A stretch of 64,000 bases of DNA, taken from NCBI RefSeq assembly GCF_026210795.1, contig NC_089440.1, positions 4,340,001-4,404,000 of the forward strand, in the 5' to 3' direction. Made by a program: the position numbers and the translations under genes. Position 1 is the stretch's first letter; each line of letters starts with the position of its first letter. Positions 21,861-34,242 of this stretch are shown here, piece after piece. This stretch comes from Rhizophagus irregularis (taxonomy: Eukaryota; Glomeromycota; Glomeromycetes; Glomerales; Glomeraceae). The notes beneath the pieces were generated by a model that saw only the letters and a list, made by a program, of their open reading frames with translations, did no database searches and was not told the origin of the DNA.

Positions 21861-23371
21861 TTTACTCCTTTTTTTCACTGTGGATAATAATTATGCTACA
21901 TATATTATTCACTTTCAGTTGTTTCAATTGAATTAGTAGTATTCTGGCCGGTTAAAACTTATTACATAATTTTCGGGCAAAACGACCAAACGTCCATACA
22001 ACTAAGAGAAATATTTATTATTCCCAAATGTACCATTTCCTGAAGTTAAAAAAAGAAAACGCTACATAAAACAAGAATACAACGCTAAAATAACCCGATT
22101 GGAAGAGAAGATTAAATCATTAATGTAGAAAATTAAATCAATGGAACAGGGAAGGCATATTAAAATAAGGAATAACATTTTACACAAATACAAAGAATTA
22201 AATCATTATTGTTTTACGAAAAACATTTAGCAGATAAAGGGAATAAGGTCATTATTTTACAGAAAAGTTAAATCATTGTAAAATTTCTTCGAATTTACAC
22301 ACTACTATAACTTTATTATTTTACGTAAACTGTTTATCGTAGTGTTAGGGTTATGATGAACCGGGAAGATATCCTGATTACAATTTGGTTCACCCGCATT
22401 ATCTGTTCACGAGCTTTATTTAATCGGGAATTTCTATTAGTCGTATTATTCTTCGACCATATTCTAATTCGCTAGCTGATTTGTGATTGCTCGTTTCTTG
22501 TTTAAGATCTTGCTCTATAATTTTTCTTCTAGCTAGTAGTGTTAAACTGTAGATTACCATACGTACCTTGCTTAATAACCTATTTTTCGTATTTCTCGTA
22601 ACTCGGCCCCAGTTAAATGAATTTTAGTTTTTCGATAATCAAAAAAAAAAAATGCAAATAGTTTTAATAAGTGTCAATGTAGCCACACAAGATGAAATAA
22701 ATTTTCTGATTGGCATCAATTTTTATTTTGTTCGGATATCCCCGGCTGAAATTTCTTGGCAAATATCACGTGACTGTGAAATGCCAGAAACGGTCATGTG
22801 AGATTTATCACCTGAAAAAATGCGCAGTACGATATACAATAAAGTTTCTTTACTCGTAAGCTGATTGGCTAAAAAGGATTATTACTGTAAAAGATTAAAA
22901 GTTTTATAAAAGGGCAGTCAAATCATATGATACTGCAAAATTTTGATACATTTTCTCCACCGCTTATGAACTGCGTGGGATTTTAACAATGTAAAAAAGA
23001 TTTTCGTGTATTCTAAGAACTATGGTTATACCTTTGGATATGATGTCATTATCCCGTATATATATTGGAGAATTTGGTTATGCGTTTGCTAATGTCAACT
23101 CATAAGAGACGGAAATAGTCAATTTTCTGAATGCTCATTTGAGTCATTTCCCAGAATGCTAATATCTAGACTGTACCTTTTTTTTTAATTTATTATATAA
23201 TATATGACAAATAATTGCGTCAAGAACAATAATTACTGCGTAGTAGATTGCATTGTTATTAATGATCTTTTGTCAGTCGATCATTTTTATGAAAATGGAA
23301 TGGATTAAAAAAGAAATCGATATTAATATTAGAGAAATTAAAGTTTCCAGTTCGCAATCGGAAAAATGACT
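21861..23371. other. Gene-free flank with one coding-like relic
   Basis: About 22030-22125 (plus strand) reads as a charged, coiled-coil-like stretch (K-K-R-K-R-Y-I-K-Q-E-Y-N, R-L-E-E-K-I-K-S) ended by a stop, with more of the same after it. It may be the remnant of a gene from outside the BTB family. Nothing else is recognised. Confidence 0.35.
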
Positions 23372-24112
23372 TTAGAAATATTATATCTCAATGATAGATT
23401 TTTAAGTTATTTGAAAATGTTTATACTACTTAAATATTTAGTCCTTTTATCTTTATAAATGTTACTTTTTATATAATTATTAAACCTGGAACAAAACCCG
23501 GCTACCATAATCTCGAATCTCGATATAATATAAAACGAGACCAAAACTTATGGTGTAGTTAGCCGAAAAACGGAGCCGAATTCCTGATTGCCGATCATCC
23601 GGACCCGGTTTAATCACAGAAAATCCCCTGGCTAAGACGCATTATTTATAATTTGAGCAATAAAGAATAATTTTTTTCATTTGAGTACTTTCCAAATAAA
23701 AACAAAATATGATTTTTTTTACAATTGGTATAATATAATATATTCATAGAAATTGCAGTATTATATTTATGAGTACAATATTTTAATTTAAGACTTTCTC
23801 TTATTATATAGCTAATATAGATTAGGAAGTTATAAGCTTACCGCTTACAGCATGATTGATCCCATATTTTATAGTTGATCAATTTATCTGCATAACTCCA
23901 ATAAATAGAAGACATTAAAACGATAGTATTACGGAGGACTGATATTGATAAGAGCTAAGAGTATTATAAGCTTATAATCATTACTATTTTTTTTTTAGGC
24001 GTATTTTAAAAAGATTTTAATATAATTACCATACATATCTATTTTCTATATAAGTAGTATAAACATTTTCAAATAACTTAAAAAATCTATCATTGAGATA
24101 TAATATTTCTAA
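23372..24112. repeat. Long inverted repeat flanking 618 bp, 3' of gene D
   Basis: Left arm 23372-23432 and right arm 24051-24112 are reverse complements over about 61 bp with one length difference in a T run. The right arm ends about 50 bp below the stop of gene D. No transposase or flanking target duplication is evident. Confidence 0.8.
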
Positions 24113-24160
24113 TGTATAATGAATATTTCTATATTATACAATTATCTAATAATTTTTGTT

Positions 24161-25875
24161 CTATTTGATAATATAAATCATAAACGTGACAAAAAAATAA
24201 ATTAAGAGAATAACAGCAACTTTAATTATAATATCAGCCTCAATAAATTCATATATGAAAAAAATTAATAATGACAAACCAAATAGAGCACCCAGCAGAT
24301 ATAAAAGTATAATTTTACCTTCGTTAAATATTCTCTTAATAAATTCGTAATAAGAGAATCTCGTATCAATAATTTGATATACTTCATATTCTTCTATCTC
24401 AAAGGTTTCTTTATTAATAATTGTCTTCTCATAAGATTTTTGTTTACTCCTACCAGATCTTGAACTACTCTGGATCCACAAATCTTGTAAACCAAAGCAA
24501 GGTCCTTTGTCTTTACACCAGATGATCGCTTCTTTTTTAGAGGAGACTCGGCTTAATGTAGGAATTACTCCATTTGTTGATGAAAATAATGAAAATATAA
24601 AACTATCTGAAGTTTTACATTTATGATTATTATAAAATTCACTATTATTAGATGGCATGTCTTCGCCATTTAATTTAATACTACGCCATTCCAACGGATT
24701 ATATCCGCCAATTATTTCTCCTGAATTTCGAACTTTGATGATAACGACAGTTGGTCCCTTATTATCGCATCTGTTATGAAAAAATTTAAACTCTTCAAGA
24801 CTAGCACGATAAATAAGCACAAATCTAAAAGGTATATCTCTTAAATGATAAGGCGTTCCTTTTTTCTTATCAATCCAACTTGATATTAATGCTGCATCTT
24901 TAGCATTAATTATTTTTGAGTCAAAAGGATATACTGTTACTCTTAAAGGCAAATTTTTTAGTAAAGGTTTAGAATTAGGATCTGAAAAATATTGAAGAAC
25001 ATCATCAACAAGATCCTTTGGTAGAATACCATTAAATTGAGTACTAACTATATTAAATACGTTAGGAGGCATTTGAGAAAATCGAATGTAAGGAATGCAA
25101 TTATGTAGAGTTTTTTCTAGTTCTGTGAAATCATTTGAAGTCCATTTTGATAAATTATTAATAGAATCTGTGTTTTTAATTCCCCATTTAATTAAATAAT
25201 CCCAAATTTCAATTTCTTCTAGCTTAAGATCATCCCGTTTCAAAATCTCAATTAGATGATCTTCTTCCATTTTTAAGAATTCTTTTGATTTAAAAATAAG
25301 ATGAGGTTTCCTACATACTAAATCTATTGCAACTTGATATAAATTGCTGAAATGATCATCATGACGAAATTGACAAAGCGTAATAAAATCTTTTGGAAAT
25401 TTCCAATCCGATTCATTTTCAAGTAAATGCTTCTCGAGTTGTTGATAAATTTCGAGTAATTCAAGTTCGTCGGACGCAATTATAACATCAACAAGACTTT
25501 CATTATTTTCAATGGAAAATGTCCCTGAATAAATATGACTAAATGTATATGTTTATACAGATTTAGACTTGTAATTTGCACCATAAGTAAATTAAAAATA
25601 TTACTAAGATATAAAACTTACTTTATAAGGATTTCAAATACTGTAGGAGAAATATTAGGTTGATTAGAAATAAAAAATCCATCTTCTTTCCTTGCCCATT
25701 GTGCAGAAAATGCTTTTTTAAAATAAATTGACCTAGAAGATAAAATAAGAGAATGTGCCTTAAATTCTTTAATATTTGGCTCTTTTCCAACTCTAATTTT
25801 TACGTCACAATTGCTGGTATCTTTACGTAAATTTGATATATCATTAGATAAATTTTGAGTGAGCTCGTAATCCAT
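24161..25875 (-). CDS. BTB-BACK-TLDc protein with hydrophobic C-terminus (543 aa), gene D
   Basis: Exons 25875-25622 and 25538-24161, intron 83 bp (phase 2); 544 codons. The exon 2 frame is open from the intron, well upstream of the first internal ATG at 25270. BTB half: N-C-D-V-K-I-R-V-G-K and F-K-A-H-S-L-I-L-S-S-R-S-I-Y-F. BACK is at about 110-240, TLDc at about 290-465 (SSWIDKKKGTPYHL, IGGYNPLEWRS, GPCFGLQDLWI). The variable loop carries an insertion (L-N-G-E-D-M-P-S-N-N). The tail has two hydrophobic segments (LLYLLGALFGLSLLIFFIY and a later V-A-V-I-L-L-I-Y-F-F-V), typical of a tail-anchored or hairpin membrane protein. Confidence 0.85.
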
Positions 25876-25952
25876 ATTTTTTTTTTTTCGAAATAATTAT
25901 CAGTCGGATATTTAAAAAAAAAATTAATGTAAATCATTTAATCAAATTTGCG

Positions 25953-25974
25953 CTTATATAGTATGTTGGCGTGA
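25953..25974 (-). promoter_or_regulatory. Core promoter of gene D (TCACGCC plus TATA)
   Basis: TCACGCCAACATACTATATA, then AGCGC on the minus strand, identical to gene B over the core. About 93 bp lie between the element and the ATG. Confidence 0.65.
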
Positions 25975-26040
25975 CTAGACCTTTTTAGAACGGAATTTCT
26001 TCTCCAAAAAGATAAATTAACGCATAAAAATTTTTTCACC

Positions 26041-26918
26041 TGATAATATATGTTGTACCCAAAACTCAATCGTCATTTTAACCGATAACATCCCAAACCT
26101 AACTGGGCTAGTATATTTCAATACAATTAACCTATTTAAGATCGGATTTGCATATACAATAAAATCAGTATATTAATTTCTTTCACTTAATTAAATATCA
26201 ATCTCTTTTGACTTGAAGTCACAAAGTTAAATCAATGTGCTCATTTTTTAATCTGTAAAAAAAAAAAAAAAAAATTTGGAAATTTTACGTACACATACAG
26301 TAAGATCGGGTTGAGAGACATTCTGTTTCACACTTATTGCTGTAACAGTGCAATAACAATAGATATCATTATTATAATAATATACCAAATTTTTTTCTAT
26401 AAATGTTAAGTATAAATTCTTGCACGCTCATTGTAAGACTGCCGGAAGTTTAGATCAAATCCCAGCCATTGCCAGCACACTGATAAGAGTAACTAACTAA
26501 TTACCATTAATTTCTAGTAGTAAAGTTAATTCAATAAAGTGAAAATTAGGTTCGTGAAAATATAAACTCTATTCTCATATCTTGTCGTGACAAACAACAC
26601 ATTATACAATAAATGTACTTTAACACCATTTAGATGCTATGTGCCTATGTCGTATATGTCTGTGCAAAGCGTTTTTTAATACAAAAATTTATTTTACATG
26701 TATTATTAAATATAACTTTGCGACATGACAAAAGTTACGGTTTATAAAGATCCAAAATTACGTTATAAATTTAATAGAAAGTTATTTATTAAAATATATG
26801 TATAACTCGATGAAAATGTTTTTATAAAAAAAGTATATATATATTTTAAGTAAACCTATAACTTCATAAATGCAAAAAAAAAAAATTGAACAGATGTCTA
26901 AAAATTTTAAATCATGAG
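26041..26918. other. Duplicated upstream flank of gene D, no gene
   Basis: Resembles 18100-18250 and 18740-19130 (TTTGACTTGAAGTCA, AGCCATTGCCAG-like stretches). It contains an A18 run near 26255. No open frame of note. Confidence 0.5.
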
Positions 26919-28620
26919 TTATTTGATTATTAAATAATCGGTCAAATCAGAATCAAATCTACACGCAAATCTATACGCTTCCTCCCTACGCATTTTTTTC
27001 TTATCTATTTTTTTCCTAGTTGTTTTTTCCGTTTTCTTGTACATTTTCACACTAAAATTAAACATTTTCTTAATAAGTTTAAGGGGAGAGAATCTCTTAT
27101 CAATAATTTGAAATACTTCATATTCTTCTATATCAAAGATTTCTCCATTAATAACTTTTTTCTCATAAGATTTTTGCGTGCTCATTCCAGATCTTGATTG
27201 TGGACTACTACTCTGAATCCACAGATCATGTAAACCGAAGCAAGGTCCTTTGTTTTCATGCCAGATGATTGCTTCTTTTTTAGAAGTGACCCTGCTCAAT
27301 ATGGGAATTACTCCATTTGTTAATGAAAACAATGAAAATATAAAACTATTTGATGTTTTACATTTATGATCAATATAAGGTTTAGATGTTACTCTTTTAC
27401 TTTTTTTATCTTTTACTGTCTTAATACTACGCCAATCTAACGGATTATAGCCACCAATTATCTCTCCCGAATTTCGAACTTTAATGATAATAACAGTTGG
27501 TCCCTTATTATCACAATATTCATGAAATTTATTAGCGTTAAATCCTTCCCAACTAGAACGATAAATAAGCTTAAATTTAAAAGGAATATCTTTTAAACGA
27601 TAAGGCATTTCTTTTTTCTTATCAATCCAGCTTGCTATTATTGCTGCGTCTTTAGCATTAATTATTTTTGAGTCAAAAGGGTATACTGTTAATCTTAATG
27701 GTAAATTTTTTAATAAAGGTTTGGAATTAGGATCTGAAAAATATTGTAGGACATCATCAACAAGATCTTCTGGTAAAATATTTTTATAATTTTTTCTTAG
27801 TTCATTAAATTCTTTAGGAAACATTTGGGAAAATCGAATATGAGGAATACAATTATGCAAAGTTTTTTCTAGTTCCTTGAAATACATTGGTGACCATTCA
27901 GTTAAATCATCGTTCGAAATAGAATCGGTGTTTTCTATTCCCCATTCAATTAAATAATCCCAAATTTCAATTTCTTCTAGCTTAAGTTCATCACGTTTCA
28001 AAATCTGGATTAGATGTTCTTCTTCCATATTTAAAAATTCTTTTGATTTAAAAATAAATTTAGGATTCTTACACACTAATTCTATCGCAACTTGATATAA
28101 TTTAGTTAAATGATCGTGTTTACATAATGTAATAAAATCTCTTGGAAGTTTCCAAGCCGATTCATTTTCAAGCAAACGTTTTTCGAGTTGTCGATAAATT
28201 TCAAGTAATTCAAGCTCATCAGATGCAATTAAAATATCAACAAGACTAATTTCGTTATTATCAACAGAAAATGTTCCTGAATAAATATGACTATTATATT
28301 ATATTATATATAAAAAAAATAAATTTAGTTATTTGTGCGGTAATAAATTAATTAAAGTAAACTTACTTTATAAGAATTTCAAACACTGTAGGAGAAATAT
28401 TAGGTTGATTGGAAATAAAAAATTCATCTTCTTTTCTTGCCCATTGTTCGGAAAATGCCTTTTTAAAATAAACTGATCTAGAGGACAAGATAAGAGAATG
28501 TGCCATAAATTCTTTAGAATTTGGTCCTTCCCCAACTTTAATTTTTACATCGCAATTGCTGGTATCCTTGCGTAAATTCGATATGTCATCGGATAAATTT
28601 TGAATATGCTCGTAATTCAT
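26919..28620 (-). CDS. BTB-BACK-TLDc protein with basic C-terminus (541 aa), gene E
   Basis: Exons 28620-28367 and 28290-26919, intron 76 bp (phase 2); 542 codons. I chose the ATG at 28620 because it aligns with all siblings and has the conserved promoter about 97 bp upstream; the frame is open further 5' but that part has no family similarity. Domains as in the siblings: BTB (N-C-D-V-K-I-K-V-G-E), BACK, TLDc (ASWIDKKKEMPYRL, IGGYNPLDWRS, GPCFGLHDLWI). The variable loop is lysine-rich (K-T-V-K-D-K-K-S-K-R). There is no membrane segment at the end; instead a strongly basic stretch (K-T-T-R-K-K-I-D-K-K-K-M-R-R) that could bind nucleic acid or act as a nuclear signal (inference). Confidence 0.85.
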
Positions 28621-28704
28621 TTTTTTTTTTGAAAAATAATTTTTTATAAGATCAAATACTGTATTTATTATAAAGTTAATGTAAATCATTTTTGCTTTTG
28701 TATA

Positions 28705-28723
28705 CATATAGTTATAGGCGTTA
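28705..28723 (-). promoter_or_regulatory. Core promoter of gene E (variant TAACGCC)
   Basis: Minus strand: GGTAACGCCTATAACTATAT. One base differs from TCACGCC in the core; position relative to the ATG (about 97 bp) is kept. Confidence 0.5.
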
Positions 28724-28739
28724 CCATTTTTGTTTAGAT

Positions 28740-30684
28740 GACTTTTATAAATAGAATTACACAAGCAAAGCAACATGTTTTTTACAAAACCAGCTTTTTT
28801 ATTAGTGAATATCTCCAGTCTATCGGCACGAGCTTTGAAATAAAATAGAATTTTCAACAAAACTACAAAACATCCAAAGTTCTTTCAAAATGTAAATCAA
28901 CAGTTGAACTTTATTAAAATGTAGCGAGGAAGCAGCAACACTTAGTATCAAAAGGATACCAAGACCTTAGGAAACAAAGTTCAATTGGCTTTGTGAGGCT
29001 TGGCAGAAAACAAAGAACTCCCGTTTAATCTTTCAAAAAAGGAAACGAAGCTCAAACAAAAGGAACAAATAATCTCTCAGAAAGGAAAGAAAATAATTGA
29101 TTTAAATTTAGAAATCTGAAGAAAAAAAGGGGCTATCTTTGATGGTATTAAAAAAGGAATAATAATTGGGAAGTTCGGATGATGATCATGTCCAACTCAA
29201 TCAACATCTACGGTGACTAATGATCAGGTCACGACAGTCACGTCCTCACGTGAAGAAAATAAAAATCAAGAAACAATTTAAATATCAAACAGTAAGAGCG
29301 TACTGTAAATACATTTGAAACATAAATTAGAAAAAAAACTTTTTGGATGGGCATTGGAGTACAACTCTCAGTTTTGATAAAATGATGCTTATGTGTCGGT
29401 GGTTCCCCGGTTCTGCATTTATTACAAATACACGCACGAAAGAGAAAAGCGGCAAGCAATAAAAATTTGTTAGTTAGATGGGTCACAAAATGTAGAGTTA
29501 ATTTTATTAAAGTAATATGAAAATTATTTGCTAGGTCTGTTCAAATTGTAATTTGACATAAAACTTAGTTTACCTTTGAAAATAACGTTAAACTTTGCAA
29601 TCTAAAATAACACTGGGAAGGACTCTGTTGTTACTAATAAGTATTTTCAGTTAAATACTCCAGCTAAATAAATAAAAATAATAATATTTGGTGTGAAGTT
29701 GCAGTTTTCGGTGAGGGACTGCTATTATACTTCTTTTATACTTAGTATTGAATCGCCAGTAATCTATATTTTTATCGACAAGGCGCAGTTTCAATTTCTT
29801 TCAAGTAATTGCGTACATATCAATCTTATTATTGTGGAGATTTGATAAAATAATTTGCTCTTTGCTGAAAAAATATTAATATTTATAGAGAAGAAATGCA
29901 TTATTACATGTCATCACCACCGGTTAATGAAACTATAATTGGATATTTTTTTATTACTAGATTCACAATTATACATTAAATTTGAGATTTTATTAGAATT
30001 ATGTATAATATTAAAATTGATCATTAATAGTCGTAAATATTGAAAATATTAAAATTTTCTTTATATCATAAAACGTAGGACATGATGAAATTAAAATACG
30101 TATTTTATTTTAAAAATTATTCGCTTAAAATCTTTTATAACAGTGTTTTATTTTATATTGAATGTAAAAAATTAAAAATTACTAACTATTGATACTTACA
30201 TAAAGTATTAGATCAAACTAGTGATGAAATATACTTCAACCAGTGGCGCGCGGAAGCATAGGAAATGCAACGAGGAAGAAGTGCACCAGATAGCGCTCTG
30301 GACTTGCAAGGTTCTTTGGTTAGGGACCATTGAGGAATCGCTACCTTCCTTATGTTAAGAATCTTTACTCGCAAACTTCCTTTGTATGTTACAGAAATCC
30401 AAGAGAAAAGTAGCTCCTGCTGTTGGTAAATATCTTATTTTTTTGTCTTTCTCTTTCATAGTTGCACATAATATCAAATACTAATTTTATGCTGCTTCTT
30501 ATCATTATCATCAAACCCGTCCAAAAAATATTCAAGCTACCGGTAAGTGAATCGTAATAACATATTTCATCTCCCAAAACATGCAATCGAAATAGCGAAG
30601 GAACAGACGGAACATGGATTTTATCAGAAATTTAAAGAACTTAGTAAGAATTTCAGATGATGATATAAAGAAGTCTTCCTTTAG
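28740..30684. other. Gene-poor stretch with coding-like remnants
   Basis: About 28985-29115 (plus strand) has a charged, open, coiled-coil-like reading (E-N-K-E-L-P-F-N-L-S-K-K) without a start or domain. The 82-codon minus-strand frame at 29238-29486 looks accidental. 30240-30330 is locally GC-richer than its surroundings. No gene can be supported. Confidence 0.4.
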
Positions 30685-30897
30685 AAGATACAGAAAGAAC
30701 CATTTGAAATCGAAAGAAAACAAGAAGGCGTTGACGTGGATTTTGAATCAAGACTTAAAGAAGAAAACGAATATTTGATAACAGTTATAAACTTGTTAAT
30801 CAATGGTCAGATAGGTTCGATAGAGAAAAATTTCAAAAAATTAATTGATATAAATAGAATTAGAAAAATTTTAGAAACAAAAAAATATGCTAAATGA
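30685..30897 (+). pseudogene. Unknown coding remnant or last exon (70 codons)
   Basis: Open plus-strand frame directly after an in-frame TAG (30682-30684), reading Q-K-E-P-F-E-I-E-R-K, then E-S-R-L-K-E-E-N-E-Y-L-I and G-S-I-E-K-N-F-K-K-L-I-D-I-N, ending in TGA. Composition is that of a real helical protein, but there is no start codon, no donor/acceptor I trust and no recognised family. Confidence 0.35.
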
Positions 30898-31044
30898 CAT
30901 TGTAATTTTATTATTTCAAAGTTTCCATATTTATATATTTTTCTATAATTATATTCGGATTACGCCACTTAAATCGAATATACTGTAACAGATGTGATAT
31001 GAAAGATAATAAGAGTAATTAATAGATTATAGATTTTGATTATA

Positions 31045-32020
31045 GAAGAAAATCCACACGATGCATCTTCTTTCAAATTAACAACCAGCAAGTAGGTGGT
31101 ACTCAAAATTTCACCGCAGAAGAAAAAAAATGATAGATTTATAACAAATGGAATAATTTCTTTTATTTCATCTTTTCTTTCTTGAGCTTTACTTTCAGAA
31201 GCTTGGCTCTTTTATGTAACTGGAATTTTAGCCGTTTGTCCTTTTGGAAGCTTCAGGTCTTTTACGCACCCAGGCTTTTATCTGCTTGTCCGTGGGCTTT
31301 TATTTACAGCCCCAAGCTTATCCTATATTCACTAAAATACTTCAAACCCAAAAGTTAAGCCGGATATTAAGCCAGAAGTTAAACTGGAAGTTATACCAGC
31401 ACGTAAACCAGTTCTTATAAATATTGACGATATTCAGAAACAGTTTCTAAAAAAATTCGAAGGAAGATATGATAAATATTGCTGCACAAAGTTTGAGTAG
31501 AATTAGATTATAAATAGGATCTCATGACAAATATAAAATACTGATTCGAATTTTATTACTTTTGATTTTTTCTACATAATGTTATCTTCATGTGTTTCGT
31601 CGATAAGAAAAATTTCTTTTGATTAACTGAATCGTAAACGCCATCAGTTGGCAGGTATACTGTATACAAATTAAATTAGCTGATTATAGTTTGTTTGTCG
31701 TAGATTCTTAATTTTTTTTCTTTTTTTCTTTTTTTTTTGACTTGGACATTGTATGTTACGAATGCCCGCATTTCTCTAAATAAAAATTGAATTTCACTTT
31801 TAAAAAAAATTGATTATAATTTAGTTCGGGTTTATAATCAACGGGGGACAACATAATAAGTAAAATAAGTGATTTAAATTCCTCAATTAATTATCCTCCC
31901 TCCTATTTACTAGAATCAGTCGGAAATTGATCGTGTAAAGAGCTTTTTTTATGACTTTTATCGTTGATTTACTGGGAATTAGTAAGTAAAGTAATCTATG
32001 ACTATCAAAAGCTTATTTAC
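31045..32020. repeat. 3' flank of gene F, old duplication partner of 15115-15790
   Basis: Shares an ordered series of short matches with the 3' flank of gene B. Here the block holds an extra ~250 bp (31140-31500) with a coding-like remnant that the other copy does not show. Confidence 0.5.
31336..31500 (+). pseudogene. Unknown coding remnant (54 codons)
   Basis: Plus-strand frame between a TAA and a TAG: P-K-V-K-P-D-I-K-P-E-V-K-L-E-V, then A-R-K-P-V-L-I-N-I-D-D-I-Q-K-Q-F and F-E-G-R-Y-D-K-Y-C-C. A K-P-E-V-type repeat followed by a helical segment looks genuinely coding. No start codon and no family assigned. Confidence 0.35.
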
Positions 32021-32261
32021 ATAAACAATAATGGGAACTTAGTATTATCATTTACAAACCTTAGATTTATTTAAATTCTCATGAAGATTCAAGTATTAAT
32101 TTACCAATTATTTTATCTTTAACTGAAAAGTTTATTCAAATTTATTTGTCAAACGTATATAAAAAAAAATTTACAAAAATAAAGTATATAAACTAATAAT
32201 ATTCTATTAATCATATATCTTTTGCTTTAAATAAATAATACAAAAATAAATTTCGAATAGC

Positions 32262-34098
32262 TTAAAGATCTAGTTTATTACAAATATATATGATAATAGC
32301 AGTAATAGCAGCAATAATAACAACAACCAAAATTTTAGTTAAGAAACTAGCCATAATAAACTTGTATATGATAAATGCCAAAAGTGCCAAAGCGCCTAAA
32401 ATACTTAAACCAATGAACAGTTTCTCATATGTTTCTCTTTCTATATTACTAATGAAACGTATGATTGACTGAATAGTTCTTCTCGTAAGTTGAAAAGTTC
32501 CCTTAATTATTCTCCCAGTAAAATTACATGCTTTCTTAAAAAGTTTAAGAGGAGAGAATCTATTATCTATAATTTGGAATACTTCAAATTCTTCTATATC
32601 AAAGGTTTTGCTATCAATAATTTTATTTTCGTAAGATTTTTGTTTGCTCTTACCAGATCTTAAATTACGATTGATCCACAAATCTTGTAAACCAAAGCAC
32701 GGTCCTTTGTTTTTACACCAGATGATTGCTTCTTTTTTAGATTTAACTTGACTTAATTTAGGAATTACTCCATTTGATAATGAAGATAATGAAAATATAA
32801 AACTATTTGATGTTTTACATTTATGATCAAAATAAAAATCACGATTGTTATGCGGTATACTTTCATTTTCTTTCATACTACGCCAATCTAACGGATTATA
32901 TCCACCAATTATCTCTCCTGAATTTCGAACTTTAATGATAACAACAGTTGGCCCTTTATTATCACAACATTCATGAAATCTATCAATGCTAAAATTTTCA
33001 AGACTAGCACGATAAATAAGCTCAAATTTAATAGGCATATCATTTAAACGATAAGGAATTCCTTTTTTCTTATCAATCCAGCTTGCTATTGTTGTTGCAT
33101 CTTGAGCACTAATTATTTTGGAATCAAGAGGATATGCTGATACTCTTAATGGTAAATTTTTTAATGATTGTTTAGTATTAGGATCTGTAAAATATTGCAG
33201 GACATCATCAACAAGATCTTCTGATAGAATATTTTTATATTGTTTTCTAACTATTTCGAATACTTTAGGAGACATTTGGGAAAATCGAATGTAAGGAATA
33301 CAATTATGCAAAGTTTTTTCTAGCTCTTCGAAATCCGTTAGCGTCCACTTATTCGAATCTTCATCTAATATAGAATCAGTATTTTCGATTCCCCATTTAA
33401 TTAGATATTCCCAAATTTCGATTTCTTCTAGTTTAAGATCATCACGGTTTAAAAGTTGAATTAAATGTTCCTCTTTCATTTCCAAGAATTCTTTTGAATC
33501 AAAAATAACTTTAGCATTTCTACATACTAATCCTATTGCAACTTCGTATAACCCAGCGAAACGATCATCTTCACGAAATTGAAAAATTGTAATAAAATCC
33601 TTTGGGATTTTCCAAGCCGACTCATGTTCAAGTAAACGTTTTTCGAGATGTTGATAAATTTCAAGAAAACCAAGTTTGTCGGACGCAATTAAAATATCAA
33701 CAAAACTAATTTCATTATTTTCATTATTGTCAACAGAAAATTTTCCTGAATAAATAAGACTAAATATATATTTAAATTTAAATTTAGTCTTGTGCAAAAA
33801 TAAATTAATTATTAAATTTTTATAACTGGCGATAATAAACTTACTTTAAAAGAACTTCAAACACTATAGGAGAAATATCAGGTTGATTAGAAATAAAAAA
33901 TCCATCTTCTTTACTTGCCCATTGTGGAGAAAATGCTGTTTTAAAATAATTTGACCTAGTAGATAAAATAAGAGAATGTGCCTTAAATTCTTTAATATTT
34001 GGTTCTCTTCCAACTAAAATTTTTACATCGCAATTGCTGGTATCCTTGCGTAAATTCGATATGTCATCGGATAAATTTTGAATATGCTCGTAATTCAT
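32262..34098 (-). CDS. BTB-BACK-TLDc protein with hydrophobic C-terminus (583 aa), gene F
   Basis: Exons 34098-33845 and 33759-32262, intron 85 bp (phase 2, TAG acceptor); 584 codons. Longest of the eight. Exon 1 encodes N-C-D-V-K-I-L-V-G-R and F-K-A-H-S-L-I-L-S-T-R-S-N-Y-F; exon 2 opens N-L-I-Y-S-G-K-F-S-V-D-N-N. BACK is at about 110-245, TLDc at about 300-480 (ASWIDKKKGIPYRL, IGGYNPLDWRS, GPCFGLQDLWI). A basic, amphipathic linker (F-T-G-R-I-I-K-G-T-F-Q-L-T-R-R-T) leads to two strong hydrophobic segments near the end, the clearest membrane hairpin in the family. Its first ~25 residues are nearly identical to gene E, which points to gene conversion or recent shared ancestry of exon 1. Confidence 0.87.
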
Positions 34099-34242
34099 TT
34101 TTTCGAATTTTTATCGGACACCAACCCTTAGAAGGAATAAAATGTAAAAAATAATTAACCAGAGCTTCGGTTTTAAATTGAAAAAGATTAGGCGTAGTTT
34201 TTGTTTTATCAAAAAGAATTTTCATTTGCCTTTTGTATAACG

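Noticed and set aside
28621-28860. 80-residue in-frame N-terminal extension of gene E
   Set aside because: The conserved promoter lies inside it and no sibling has it; the family start is at 28620.
29238-29486. 82-codon minus-strand frame
   Set aside because: No recognisable domain and poor composition; treated as accidental.
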